64,000 bases of DNA from Longimicrobiales bacterium (GTDB taxonomy: Bacteria > Gemmatimonadota > Gemmatimonadetes > Longimicrobiales > Gaopeijiaceae), in the NCBI GenBank assembly GCA_028823235.1, contig JAPKBW010000007.1:62001-126000 (forward strand), given 5' to 3'. The translations under genes and the position numbers were made by a program. The notes below the pieces were generated by a model, which had not been told where the DNA came from, made no database searches, and was given only the letters and a program-made list of their open reading frames with translations. Every line of letters starts with the position of its first letter. Within the stretch, counting starts at the first letter, position 1. Shown here in pieces: positions 8,605-16,534 of this stretch.

Positions 8605-9435
8605 ATGAGCAGAGCAATCAAGGTCCTGCTGGCGATTGGTGTCGTACTTGTGACGGCGCCACCGGCATCCGCTCAGTCGGCTGCCGACGTCGTTAATCGC
8701 ATGATGACGGAGTACGCACGTCGCGCGGAGAACGTCGAGAACTACACCCTCGTTCAGGACGCGATGGGCTTCGAGACCGTGTCCTACTTCGTGAAGGAGG
8801 TCGACAACGGTCGTCCCGTATTTCGACTCCAGCGTACGTCCGCGAGCGGCATGGACATGGGTGGCAGCCCGGGCGAAGGCAGTCTCGATGAGATCTACTC
8901 GATGGGCGAGGAGCTTGCAGAGCGCGCAGCCTATCTCGGCGTTAGCAACGTCGACGACTACGACGTCCACGTGTTGGAGATCTCGGACTTCACCGGCATG
9001 GGTTTCGGCCAGAACGTGACGCCGGACTCGGAATTTACACCGACCAGTGGCATGATCTATTTGGATGTGGACACCTATGCCCCTCGCCGGCTTGAGTTCG
9101 ACGGCGAGATGGCGAACGAGGATGGCGTGCATCCAGTTACGAGCACTGTAGATATGGGTGACTACCGCGAAGTCGAGAGCATGCTCGTTGCGTACCGGAC
9201 CGTGGTTAGCATCGAAGGACTAGGCGCAGCGATCGATCCAGAGACTCGGGCTCAGTTCGAAGAGATGCAGAGAGAGCTGGAGAACATGCCTCCAGCCCAG
9301 CGCCAGATGGTCGAGTCGATGATGGCGGACCAGCTGGAGCAATTCCGAGCCATGATGGAGGGAGAGGACACGCCGATAACCGTCCAGATGCTTGTGCGTG
9401 AAGTCAGGGTCAACGAGGGGCCACCCTCGAACTGA
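8605..9435 (+). CDS. Exported protein of unknown function, possibly LolA-like
   Basis: The protein has 276 residues from the ATG at 8605, which is preceded by GGAG and starts a signal peptide (AIKVLLAIGVVLVTAPPASAQ). The mature part begins with SAADVVNRMMTEYARRAENVENYT, reminiscent of outer-membrane lipoprotein-sorting (LolA/LolB-like) or DUF1571-type domains, in which a helix packs against a half-barrel. The C-terminal third is a Met-, Glu- and Gln-rich helix around MQRELENMPPAQRQMVESMM. No catalytic residues are recognisable. It likely follows the NHL lipoprotein in one transcript. The family assignment is tentative. Confidence 0.75.
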   Translation: MSRAIKVLLAIGVVLVTAPPASAQSAADVVNRMMTEYARRAENVENYTLVQDAMGFETVSYFVKEVDNGRPVFRLQRTSASGMDMGGSPGEGSLDEIYSMGEELAERAAYLGVSNVDDYDVHVLEISDFTGMGFGQNVTPDSEFTPTSGMIYLDVDTYAPRRLEFDGEMANEDGVHPVTSTVDMGDYREVESMLVAYRTVVSIEGLGAAIDPETRAQFEEMQRELENMPPAQRQMVESMMADQLEQFRAMMEGEDTPITVQMLVREVRVNEGPPSN

Positions 9436-9665
9436 CGGACGCCTAGCGCGACCGAGGTCTGCGACGAGTTCCTTCAATGCCGCCTCTAGCGCGAAGATCG
9501 AAGTTTTCGGTGCCGGATACTGCTGTCGTGCGGCCTCGATCCGCCCTCTCGCGTGCGGTGACCTCCAGGTGCTCGGCTCGTCCACGCGCACCCTCGGCAC
9601 CGAACACGCCTAGCGCTCCCTTGATCGTATCGGCTGCTCGCTCCAGCGCATTCGCGTCATCTGCT

Positions 9666-10235
9666 TCAGCGCAGAATCAAAGGCCCGCTCGCGGTCCCCG
9701 AGGTGGGACAATGTCCGCCGCCGCTCAACGCAGCACCGATACTGCTGAGGAGGCCCCCGATACCGCCGCCATCTTTCTCTTCTGCGAACTCACCACCGTA
9801 CTTGAACATCGCCATCATGGCGGCGGTCTGAGAGACAGGCCGAAGGTCACGGAAGGTCACGACGGGTCGACTGGTCTGAGGTGTGGACACGACCATGGTT
9901 GCGGGCCTCAGGTCCGAGAGCATCTCGGCGAGCGAAGCCTCCGAGGGTGCATCCGCAGGTGCAACAGCTCCGGTGGCGACTGCGGTCGACATGGCGGAGG
10001 TCGTTTCCGTCGTCGGCGTTGGGTCCACGAGTTCGATCAACTCGATGGCCTCGAAGTCGTTCTGAGCGATTCGATCCGCCTCGTCTTCTCCTGCGCCCGG
10101 ATCCGCACCCGGCATGGTGAGAATCGAAAGAGCGAGAACGTGGGCCGATACTGAAACCCCGATTCCACCCCAGAACGCGCGCCGGTGGACCGTATTCCTC
10201 CGAGCTTTGTCGATCAAAAGTGCCTCCAGGCTCAC
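9666..10235 (-). CDS. Putative TonB-like single-pass protein without a clear C-terminal TonB domain
   Basis: The frame gives 189 residues from a GTG at 10235. A basic cytoplasmic stretch (KARRNTVHRRAF) is followed by one transmembrane helix (GVSVSAHVLALSILTM), then an acidic segment and a Pro/Thr/Ala-rich region (ELVDPTPTTETTS), the layout of TonB or AgmX/PglI-type energy transducers. The end is a glycine-rich segment (GGGIGGLLSSIGAALSGGG) and I see no folded TonB C-terminal domain. A plus-strand reading of the same DNA gives Arg/Pro/Ala-rich low-complexity protein and was rejected. Another minus-strand frame just downstream (9446-9665) reads well for about 70 codons, so a frameshift or decayed tail is possible. 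Confidence 0.5.
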   Translation of the reverse strand: MSLEALLIDKARRNTVHRRAFWGGIGVSVSAHVLALSILTMPGADPGAGEDEADRIAQNDFEAIELIELVDPTPTTETTSAMSTAVATGAVAPADAPSEASLAEMLSDLRPATMVVSTPQTSRPVVTFRDLRPVSQTAAMMAMFKYGGEFAEEKDGGGIGGLLSSIGAALSGGGHCPTSGTASGPLILR

Positions 10236-10717
10236 ACATCCCAGGTACCGCGGACCGATCGGCCGTCCGTGTCTATGAAGACGTCAGTTCTCGGCGAAGT
10301 TGCACGCCGCGCCAACCGTACTTATGCAAGTAACGCTAGTTGGACTCTGTTCGCCACTGCCCAATTCTGTTCTTTATCGAGGACGTCATTCTCGTGACCG
10401 AGGATGGCTTTGAGAACCTTTCGATCAATGCGCCTCGCACGGTCGAGGAGATCGAACGCATCATGGGAGTTCGCTGACGGACTTTCTCCTGTCGATCTCC
10501 GGCATTCTCAGCGTTCTGGTGCCAGTCACTGGATTGACGGCCATTCTGCCAATGCGCTTTGGCGGCAAGCCGTTCATCTAGACACTGTTCGCGGTGACGC
10601 GGGAAGATCGAGCGGACTGAGTCGCGAGGTCATCTTGCCGATGACAGCCGGCCGCGGCGATCCTTGGGGCTGATCGCGCGTCATCCGATGCGCTTGGACA
10701 CTCTGGCACCTGAGATC
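10236..10717. other. Intergenic region containing a gene remnant
   Basis: This 480-base stretch lies between the minus-strand TonB-like gene and the M19 peptidase gene. Apart from the M24 peptidase tail described separately it holds no convincing reading frame. It must also contain the promoters of both flanking genes, but I could not assign boxes. Confidence 0.5.
10370..10477 (+). pseudogene. C-terminal remnant of an M24 family metallopeptidase (Xaa-Pro aminopeptidase-like)
   Basis: Reading from 10370 gives about 35 codons and a TGA at 10475-10477. The translation contains IEDVILVTEDGFENLS, NAPRT and VEEIERIM, which is the final strand pair and tail of M24 peptidases (pita-bread fold: IEDxVLVTEDG, then the end of the domain). 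No matching upstream sequence with the metal-binding Asp, His or Glu motifs is present, so only the extreme C-terminus survives. It is too short to function and is best read as a gene relic left by a deletion. Confidence 0.6.
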
Positions 10718-11875
10718 ATGAATCGAGCATCCCTGAGCACTTTTCTTGTCCTCGCCATCTTCGCAGCCCCGGTCGCCGCGCAGGACACGCACATGCAGAA
10801 GGCGCTGCGCGTACTCTCGACGACTCCGCTGATCGACGGCCACAATGATCTTCCGTGGGCAATCCGCAACAGCGAACTCGCCCCACATGATGTCGCGGCG
10901 GACGGGCACAATCTCCGCGAGACGACACCGTTTCACACGGATATCGATCGGCTCCGTGCCGGTCGCGTCGGCGGGCAGTTCTGGTCCGTCTATATCCCGT
11001 TTGAAGCTTCCGAAGAGGGCGCGGCCAAGGTCCAGCTCGAACAGATCGATATCGGGCTCCAGATCATCGACCGATATCCTGACGCATTTGAGCTCGCTCT
11101 GACTGCGTCGGATCTCGAGAGTGCATTCGGGCGCGGTCGGATTGCTTCGATGCTGGGAATGGAAGGCGGCCACGCGATCGAAAATTCACTCGGGTCGCTC
11201 CGGGCGTACTACGCGATGGGTGTCCGGTACATGACTCTGACGCACAACGGCACGCTCGACTGGGCCGATGCGTGTTGTGATGAGGCGAGGCACGGCGGTC
11301 TCAGTGAATTCGGTAAAGAGGTTGTGCGAGAGATGAATCGAATGGGCATGCTCGTCGATATTTCGCACACGTCACCCAAAACGATGAACGACGTCCTCGA
11401 TGTTGCCGAGGCCCCTGTAATCTGGTCGCACGCTTCCGCTCGAGGCGTGCATGAGCATGCGCGGAACGTTCCGGATCAGGTGCTGCGCCGACTTCCTGAA
11501 AATGGCGGTGTCGTCATGATCACCTTCGTACCGCAGTTCCTCACGTCGAACGACCAAGCGACCATCGGGGATGTTGCAGACCACATCGAGCACGTCGTGA
11601 ATCTCGCCGGCATCGATCATGTCGGCCTCGGATCCGACTACGATGGCATCGAGTCGACACCGGTCGGGCTCGAGGACGTATCGAAATTTCCTGTGCTCCT
11701 TGCCGAGCTGTCGCGCCGTGGCTGGAGTGAAGAGGACATGGCCAAAGTGGCTGGCGAAAACGTCCTGCGTGCGTGGCGTGAGGCTGAGACGGCGGCGCGG
11801 TTGCTTCAGCGTCAGCGGTCCCCTTCGACGAAGACCATCCAGGAGCTCGATGGCACGATCGGGCAAGATCGTTGA
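10718..11875 (+). CDS. Exported membrane dipeptidase (peptidase family M19)
   Basis: The protein has 385 residues from the ATG at 10718, which begins a signal peptide ending APVAAQ; an ATG at 10688 would add ten residues before it. The mature protein is a renal-dipeptidase-type TIM barrel: LIDGHNDLPW (HxD zinc ligands), MLGMEGGHAI with the bridging glutamate, LVDISHTS and WSHASARGVH for the second metal, and GLGSDYDG with the active-site aspartate. Family members cleave dipeptides, including D-amino-acid-containing ones. Its stop overlaps the TTG of the DinB-like gene (TTGA). Confidence 0.93.
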   Translation: MNRASLSTFLVLAIFAAPVAAQDTHMQKALRVLSTTPLIDGHNDLPWAIRNSELAPHDVAADGHNLRETTPFHTDIDRLRAGRVGGQFWSVYIPFEASEEGAAKVQLEQIDIGLQIIDRYPDAFELALTASDLESAFGRGRIASMLGMEGGHAIENSLGSLRAYYAMGVRYMTLTHNGTLDWADACCDEARHGGLSEFGKEVVREMNRMGMLVDISHTSPKTMNDVLDVAEAPVIWSHASARGVHEHARNVPDQVLRRLPENGGVVMITFVPQFLTSNDQATIGDVADHIEHVVNLAGIDHVGLGSDYDGIESTPVGLEDVSKFPVLLAELSRRGWSEEDMAKVAGENVLRAWREAETAARLLQRQRSPSTKTIQELDGTIGQDR

Positions 11876-12402
11876 GCGCTCTGCGGTGTCCAGCCGACAC
11901 CGAATACCCAGAATATTACCGGCCCTATGTCGACCTCGTCCCCAATAGTGACGTTCTAATGACGCTCCAGGAGCAACTCGGCGAGACGCTCGCAGCGCTC
12001 CAGGGTCTCTCCGAGGCTCAGGAGACCACGCCCTACGCTTCCGGAAAGTGGAATCTCCGCGAAGTAGTCGGCCACCTGATCGATACGGAGCGCGTGTTCG
12101 CATTTCGGTCACTCGCCATGGCTCGCTCGAAGGGCACAGATCTGCCGAGCATGGATCAAGACGAATGGGTCGCGTCGTCGGGGGCAGGACAGCACCCGCT
12201 GGACGATCTGACGGCCGATTGGGCGGCGCTGCGCCACGCCAACGTTCACATGTTTTCGACGATGTCCGCCGCCGCCGGAGCGCAAAGTGGACGAGCTTCG
12301 GGCTTCGAGTTCACCGTGCGCAGCTTCCCCTGGATTATCGCTGGACACGAGCTGTGGCACCGTGGCCTGATTGAGCGGGATTATCTGGGAGAAGCTGAGT
12401 GA
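11872..12402 (+). CDS. DinB-like family protein
   Basis: The protein has 176 residues from a TTG that overlaps the M19 stop (TTGA), implying coupled translation. It is a four-helix-bundle DinB/YfiT-type protein: SGKWNLREVVGHLIDTERVF supplies one histidine, and IIAGHELWHRGLIERDYL supplies the other two, forming the usual three-His metal site. Family members include thiol-dependent transferases and many proteins of unknown role. It is probably cytoplasmic. The next gene overlaps its stop by four bases (GTGA). Confidence 0.88.
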   Translation: MSALRCPADTEYPEYYRPYVDLVPNSDVLMTLQEQLGETLAALQGLSEAQETTPYASGKWNLREVVGHLIDTERVFAFRSLAMARSKGTDLPSMDQDEWVASSGAGQHPLDDLTADWAALRHANVHMFSTMSAAAGAQSGRASGFEFTVRSFPWIIAGHELWHRGLIERDYLGEAE

Positions 12403-13061
12403 GCAACGAAGTGGAAACGGGTGGGGAACGGGACGCGATCGTCGAAGCGATTCCCCCAAAGGTCGGTGCGAACAATGCGGGCACCGACGACCCGCGCAGC
12501 AAGATCCGACGCCGTGACCGAGGGAAAGAAGATGGATGGGTCCGAGACCTGATGCTTCACGCTCCGTGGGGCTTCATGGCGACTGTAGGGGATGAGGGGC
12601 AGCCGTCCCTAAACTCGAATCTGTTCGTGTATGACGACCAGAAGCACTGTATCTATCTCCATACGCATCGCACGGGTCGCACCCGAAAGAACATGGAAGT
12701 GACTGACCGTGTTGCGTTCAGCGTGGCTGCGATGGGGCGACTGTTGCCTGCCGACGAGGCGCTCGAGTTCAGCGTCGAGTACTGCGGCGTGAATGTTTTT
12801 GGGCGGGGCTATGTTGTGGAAGACATTGTCGAGTGCAAGACGGCCTTGCAGGCACTGCTCGATAAGTATGCTCCGCACCTGGCGCCGGATCGGGACTATA
12901 GGTCGACGACAGACGACGAGCTGCGGCGGACTGCGGTCTACCGTATCGAAATTGAGACGTGGAGCGGCAAGCAGAAGGAAGCTGAGATCGACTTTCCAGG
13001 CGCGTTCGAGGTGAAGGAGCTCTCGGTACCGTTTCCGGGTCGCTCAGACGCACCGGAGTGA
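12399..13061 (+). CDS. Pyridoxamine 5'-phosphate oxidase-like FMN-binding split-barrel protein
   Basis: The protein has 220 residues from a GTG overlapping the DinB-like stop. The first 40 or so are a variable charged tail. The split barrel follows: WGFMATVGDEGQPSLNSNLFVYDD, then HTHRTGRTRKNMEVTDRVAFSV, and FGRGYVVED, the pattern of NimA-like or PNPOx-related flavoproteins. Such proteins bind FMN or similar cofactors; the substrate is unknown. It ends 10 bases before the oppositely oriented amidohydrolase remnant. Confidence 0.87.
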   Translation: MSNEVETGGERDAIVEAIPPKVGANNAGTDDPRSKIRRRDRGKEDGWVRDLMLHAPWGFMATVGDEGQPSLNSNLFVYDDQKHCIYLHTHRTGRTRKNMEVTDRVAFSVAAMGRLLPADEALEFSVEYCGVNVFGRGYVVEDIVECKTALQALLDKYAPHLAPDRDYRSTTDDELRRTAVYRIEIETWSGKQKEAEIDFPGAFEVKELSVPFPGRSDAPE

Positions 13062-13071
13062 GTGCGGCTAG

Positions 13072-13611
13072 TCATATCGATTCAGCGAGGGGGAGTCTGA
13101 GAGTCGTTCCACCTGCACTTCCCGAGGACGACGGCTGAAGCAGAAGCCAGAGAAGCGGCTTCTCGTCGACTATCATGACCCCGGCTCGATCATGGAGATT
13201 GTCGAGGTCGTCGAGCGGATTGGAACCCAGGAGAACCAGGTCGGCGCGCTGACCGACTGATACGGTTCCGAAGCTGTGGGTGATTTTCCGGTGATCTATG
13301 ACGTAACGATCTACCGTGGCGGTCCCGCTTTCCAGGATCTGCTGGTTGGTCATGCCCGCCTCTGACATGACCGCGATCTCACGATGGAGAGCGAGGCCGG
13401 GCACGTTGAACAACTGAGGTGAGTCGGTGCCTATCATGATCGGGGTTCCTGCGTCCGCCAACTCCTTGAGAATGCGGTTTCGTAGATCAAGGTACTCTCG
13501 GACTTCATCGGGAGCCCCCCGTGGACCCGGAGCAGCCTGCCGGCGCCAGGCATCGTGCTGCCCCTCGGACACGTATTTCATCTCAGGAAGCCGAAGGAAC
13601 GGCTCGGGTGA
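13072..13611 (-). pseudogene. C-terminal remnant of an amidohydrolase
   Basis: The minus strand keeps about 180 codons of an amidohydrolase, from PEPFLRLPEMKYVSEGQ through ILKELADAGTPIMIGTDSPQ (with the barrel aspartate of GTDS), GMTNQQILESGT, VSVGQRADLVLLGSNPLDD and the terminal beta-sandwich strands. The N-terminal half with the HxH, lysine and histidine ligands is missing. Upstream of 13611 the frame turns into Cys/Ser-rich nonsense just before the HEAT-protein gene. An ATG at 13581 could be translated but the product would lack the active site. It resembles imidazolonepropionase-like exported hydrolases. Confidence 0.75.
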
Positions 13612-13709
13612 CCGGCCCGTGCAGCATGAACACGAAAACCTCCCAGAGGCCGAGCATGGCGCATATATTGTTGCGACTGCTCGGTAATTGCCCCAGCCTT
13701 GGTAGACCC

Positions 13710-14873
13710 ATGTCTGAGTCAGACGGGATGAAGGAACTCACCGGACTTGCCCGCTCCATCGACGCTCTGTTTTTGGGAGGTGGCGACGTTGGCGAGTCGG
13801 CGCCTGCTGACGACGCGACCGACAGGGGTGAGCTTCAAGAGATGTCCGTGGCAGCGGCGCTGGAGCCCGTACACGCCATCGCTATGGCGCCCGCGCCCGA
13901 TGACGACGAGTTCGTGCCGACGCTCCTGGATCTGGCTGTCGACGCATATGTCGCAGGGGAACTGGAGAGGGCCGCCGAAATAGAGTCGCTCGCGGCCGAG
14001 TGTCAGGCCAACAACGAAATCGATCCAATCGCGAGATCCGTGGTGAAGGTCGTCGCAGCTGCGGGAGTGCCGCGAGACGCGTCGATTTATGCCGTGGCCA
14101 CGTGCATGATGTCGCCAGTCGTGCTTGGCCGGCTTGCCCGTCGCATCGGATCAGAGCGGGCCGAGGAGCGACGGCGGGAGTACTACGCCGTCTGCCGTGA
14201 AATCGGCGATGACATGGCTATGGCGATCCGCAACGACCTCGCTGGGACGACAGACCGTCTCTCGCGACGGATCCACTGTGAAGCGCTGGTCGAGATGGGC
14301 GACGCAGGCCGGCGGATGATCGAAGAGATGGCGGTCGATGAGAACCGATTCCTCGTTCAGAATGCGGTCGCGATCCTGGGAAATCAGGGTGGCGACAATG
14401 CGGTCGGGCTCATCACGAGCGCCCTGGCGAATCCGGACCCGCGTGTCCGTCGGGAAGCGCTCAAGTCGCTTGCCAAGCTTCAGGCGGAAGATTCAGGGGA
14501 GCTGGTGCGGGACCTCCTCGATGACCCTGATCAGAGCGTGAAGATCGGGGCAGCCGTTGCGGCTGGAGAACTGCGTGTCCGGCTAGCTGTGAAGCCTCTT
14601 CTCGCGATGCTCGATGCGAACCCAGACCCTGACGAGGTTCTACTGCTGTTGGGTGCGCTTGGGCAGCTGGGAGACCCAGGGGCCGTGCAGTCGATCAAGA
14701 AGCACGCCGTCCGTACCCTCTTCCGCAAGCCTCCTGCGGAGGTCAGGATCGCGGCCTACCGGGCGTTGCATCTGATCGGCACCCCTCACGCGAAGCAACT
14801 GCTCAAGGACGTCGTCCGCGACAAGGACGAGAACGTGAAGGCCGCCGTGAAAGAGATGGTCTACACCACGTAG
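13710..14873 (+). CDS. HEAT-repeat protein
   Basis: The protein has 387 residues if it starts at the ATG at 13710 (MSESDGMKEL); a further ATG lies at 13728, and the longer upstream frame runs through the amidohydrolase remnant and reads as nonsense. The N-terminal 120 residues are Ala/Glu/Asp-rich helices. From about 210 on there are HEAT/PBS-lyase-type repeats: FLVQNAVAILGNQGGD, DPRVRREALKSLAKL, DQSVKIGAAVAAGEL, VLLLLGALGQLGDP and EVRIAAYRALHLIGTP. No enzymatic motif is seen, so it is probably a cytoplasmic scaffold or interaction protein. Confidence 0.85.
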   Translation: MSESDGMKELTGLARSIDALFLGGGDVGESAPADDATDRGELQEMSVAAALEPVHAIAMAPAPDDDEFVPTLLDLAVDAYVAGELERAAEIESLAAECQANNEIDPIARSVVKVVAAAGVPRDASIYAVATCMMSPVVLGRLARRIGSERAEERRREYYAVCREIGDDMAMAIRNDLAGTTDRLSRRIHCEALVEMGDAGRRMIEEMAVDENRFLVQNAVAILGNQGGDNAVGLITSALANPDPRVRREALKSLAKLQAEDSGELVRDLLDDPDQSVKIGAAVAAGELRVRLAVKPLLAMLDANPDPDEVLLLLGALGQLGDPGAVQSIKKHAVRTLFRKPPAEVRIAAYRALHLIGTPHAKQLLKDVVRDKDENVKAAVKEMVYTT

Positions 14874-14877
14874 CGGT

Positions 14878-15972
14878 TCACGTCATCCGAAGGATCCGGT
14901 CGAGAGCTGCCAGAAAGCGCGGTACCTCGGTCAACGCAGCACTCACCGGGAAGGGATCCCGAGCTGAGTGTCCGAAGAGGCGCGTGATGGTCAGGCGCGT
15001 CTCCGCCTGGGGGAGTGCTGCCGCGAGCCGTCGGCTCTCCGAGAACGGAATGAGGTGGTCCTTGAAGCCGTGCAGAAGGGTCACGGGGCGGCGAGCCGCT
15101 GAAAGGGCGTCAGCCGGATCGATCAGTGGATCGATCCGTCGCGCAGCAGTGGCCATGTCCTCCGCCAGGTCGGCGCCGTCGGCAGGGGTGGTGTCCGCAT
15201 CCGCCAGGGGAGCGAGAAGAGCGAAGAGTCTCTGGCGGCCCTCGGAGATCCCTTCCTTGAGTTCCCGTATCAAGGGTTCGTACACCGCGTCCCATGATGC
15301 AGCGCCTATTTCACTCGCATGCACCGCGAGGGCTCTTAGCGCCTGAGCCACATCTCCGGCATCCTCATGCCCAGGGACGGCAGTTAGGTAGTTGGCTGCC
15401 ACGATCCAGCGGCCGTACGGGTCGGGTCGCAGGAAATGCGTCTGCCCATTGGACTCGTGCCGGCCGGTCATCATGAACCGAAACGTCGCCTCAAGGTCAC
15501 AATATCCGCCGAACCCAGCCGTGCCGCCGATATCGTCCATCAATCCGGGCTCACCGCCCGCGGCGATCGCATGTGGAGCGCCAAACGAAAAACCGACCAC
15601 CCCGACGGGCTGGTCGCGCGCGACCCCGCTCTCCCTCAGACCCTGAATCGCCGCCCTGATGGTCGGCGCAGACAGCTCTGGCGCGAGCCTGAGCTCTCGC
15701 CATTCGGGCACCTCCGGTACGATCGTCGCGATCCCCGCCGAGGCGACCGCATTCGTGAAACGCACGAGTTGAGCGTGCGCACGCCCCGGGCGGGTGATGC
15801 CATGCGTAACCACCCAGGCCGGGACTCTTCCCTTGGCTCCACGCGGTCGGGTCAACGTTGCGGGAATGGTGACCCCATCACGGTCGAGCACGATGTCTTC
15901 TACATCATGCTCGCGAGGGCGTCCGAGCCATGCCCGGGTGTATCGCACCGTCCGACTACTGATCCGTGTCAT
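14878..15972 (-). CDS. Alpha/beta hydrolase
   Basis: The protein has 364 residues. An N-terminal strand segment leads into PAWVVTHGITRPG (oxyanion region), the nucleophile elbow GVVGFSFGAPHAI (Ser in GxSxG) and the C-terminal LLHGFKDHLIPFSES, which carries the acid Asp, with FGHSARD as the probable catalytic His. An insert of about 100 residues between the nucleophile and the acid forms a helical cap. No signal peptide is visible, so it is probably cytoplasmic. Possible esterase or dienelactone-hydrolase-like enzyme; substrate unknown. It converges with the HEAT gene. Confidence 0.87.
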   Translation of the reverse strand: MTRISSRTVRYTRAWLGRPREHDVEDIVLDRDGVTIPATLTRPRGAKGRVPAWVVTHGITRPGRAHAQLVRFTNAVASAGIATIVPEVPEWRELRLAPELSAPTIRAAIQGLRESGVARDQPVGVVGFSFGAPHAIAAGGEPGLMDDIGGTAGFGGYCDLEATFRFMMTGRHESNGQTHFLRPDPYGRWIVAANYLTAVPGHEDAGDVAQALRALAVHASEIGAASWDAVYEPLIRELKEGISEGRQRLFALLAPLADADTTPADGADLAEDMATAARRIDPLIDPADALSAARRPVTLLHGFKDHLIPFSESRRLAAALPQAETRLTITRLFGHSARDPFPVSAALTEVPRFLAALDRILRMT

Positions 15973-16081
15973 GTCTGAAGCTAATCAGGTGCCCGCGGGT
16001 GCAGGCCAGCTCTTGCCGCACCGACAGCTGCGGAACATCATTTCGTGGGACTGAACCACCCACTGTACAAGGAGATCCGCC

Positions 16082-16525
16082 GTGAAGCGCCTCATTCTTC
16101 TGCTCGCTCTCGTCGCGTTTTCCGCGCAGCCTGTGATGGCGCAGGATGGCCCCCGGATCGCACACAATCCGTCATCGCGGATCCCGTTCAGTGCCGCCGT
16201 ACAGGTGGACAACACCTATTGGCTCTCAGGAAAACTCGGTGCCAACTCTGAGACCCGAGCCATGACGGACGGGCGGATGGGCGAGGAGACGCACAACATC
16301 ATGCGGGCCTTCGGATCCCTGCTCGAAGAGCTGGGGATGAACTACGGCGATCTCGTTCGGGCGACGGTGTATCTCACCGACATCGACGGGTACGGTGAGA
16401 TGAACGAAGCCTATGCCCAGTATTTCGAAGATGTGGATGCTCCGTCCCGAGTCGCCATGGAGGTGGCGGGCCTCGTGGGAGGTGCCCTCATCGAGATTTC
16501 GTTCGTGGCCGTCAAAACGCACTAG
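16082..16525 (+). CDS. Exported RidA-family (YjgF/YER057c/UK114) protein
   Basis: The protein has 147 residues from a GTG with AAGGAG about 8 bases upstream. It starts with a signal peptide (KRLILLLALVAFSAQPVMAQ), unusual because RidA proteins are generally cytoplasmic. The mature part is a full RidA domain: PFSAAVQVDNTYWLSGKLG, NIMRAFGSLLEELGMNYGDLV, ATVYLTDIDGYGEMNEAYAQYF and PSRVAMEVAGLVGGALIEI, with the arginine expected at the imine-binding site. RidA hydrolyses reactive enamines and imines released by PLP enzymes. A Tat-exported PLP enzyme gene starts 10 bases downstream, suggesting a shared extracytoplasmic job. Confidence 0.92.
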   Translation: MKRLILLLALVAFSAQPVMAQDGPRIAHNPSSRIPFSAAVQVDNTYWLSGKLGANSETRAMTDGRMGEETHNIMRAFGSLLEELGMNYGDLVRATVYLTDIDGYGEMNEAYAQYFEDVDAPSRVAMEVAGLVGGALIEISFVAVKTH

Positions 16526-16534
16526 ACCCGACCG

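Noticed and set aside
8290-9132. 280-codon minus-strand frame opposite two exported-protein genes
   Set aside because: It spans the gap between two genes with signal peptides and ribosome sites; its composition is that of a shadow.
9477-10154. 225-codon plus-strand frame opposite the TonB-like gene
   Set aside because: Low-complexity Arg/Ala/Pro/His sequence with no signal; the minus strand gives a helix and linker layout.
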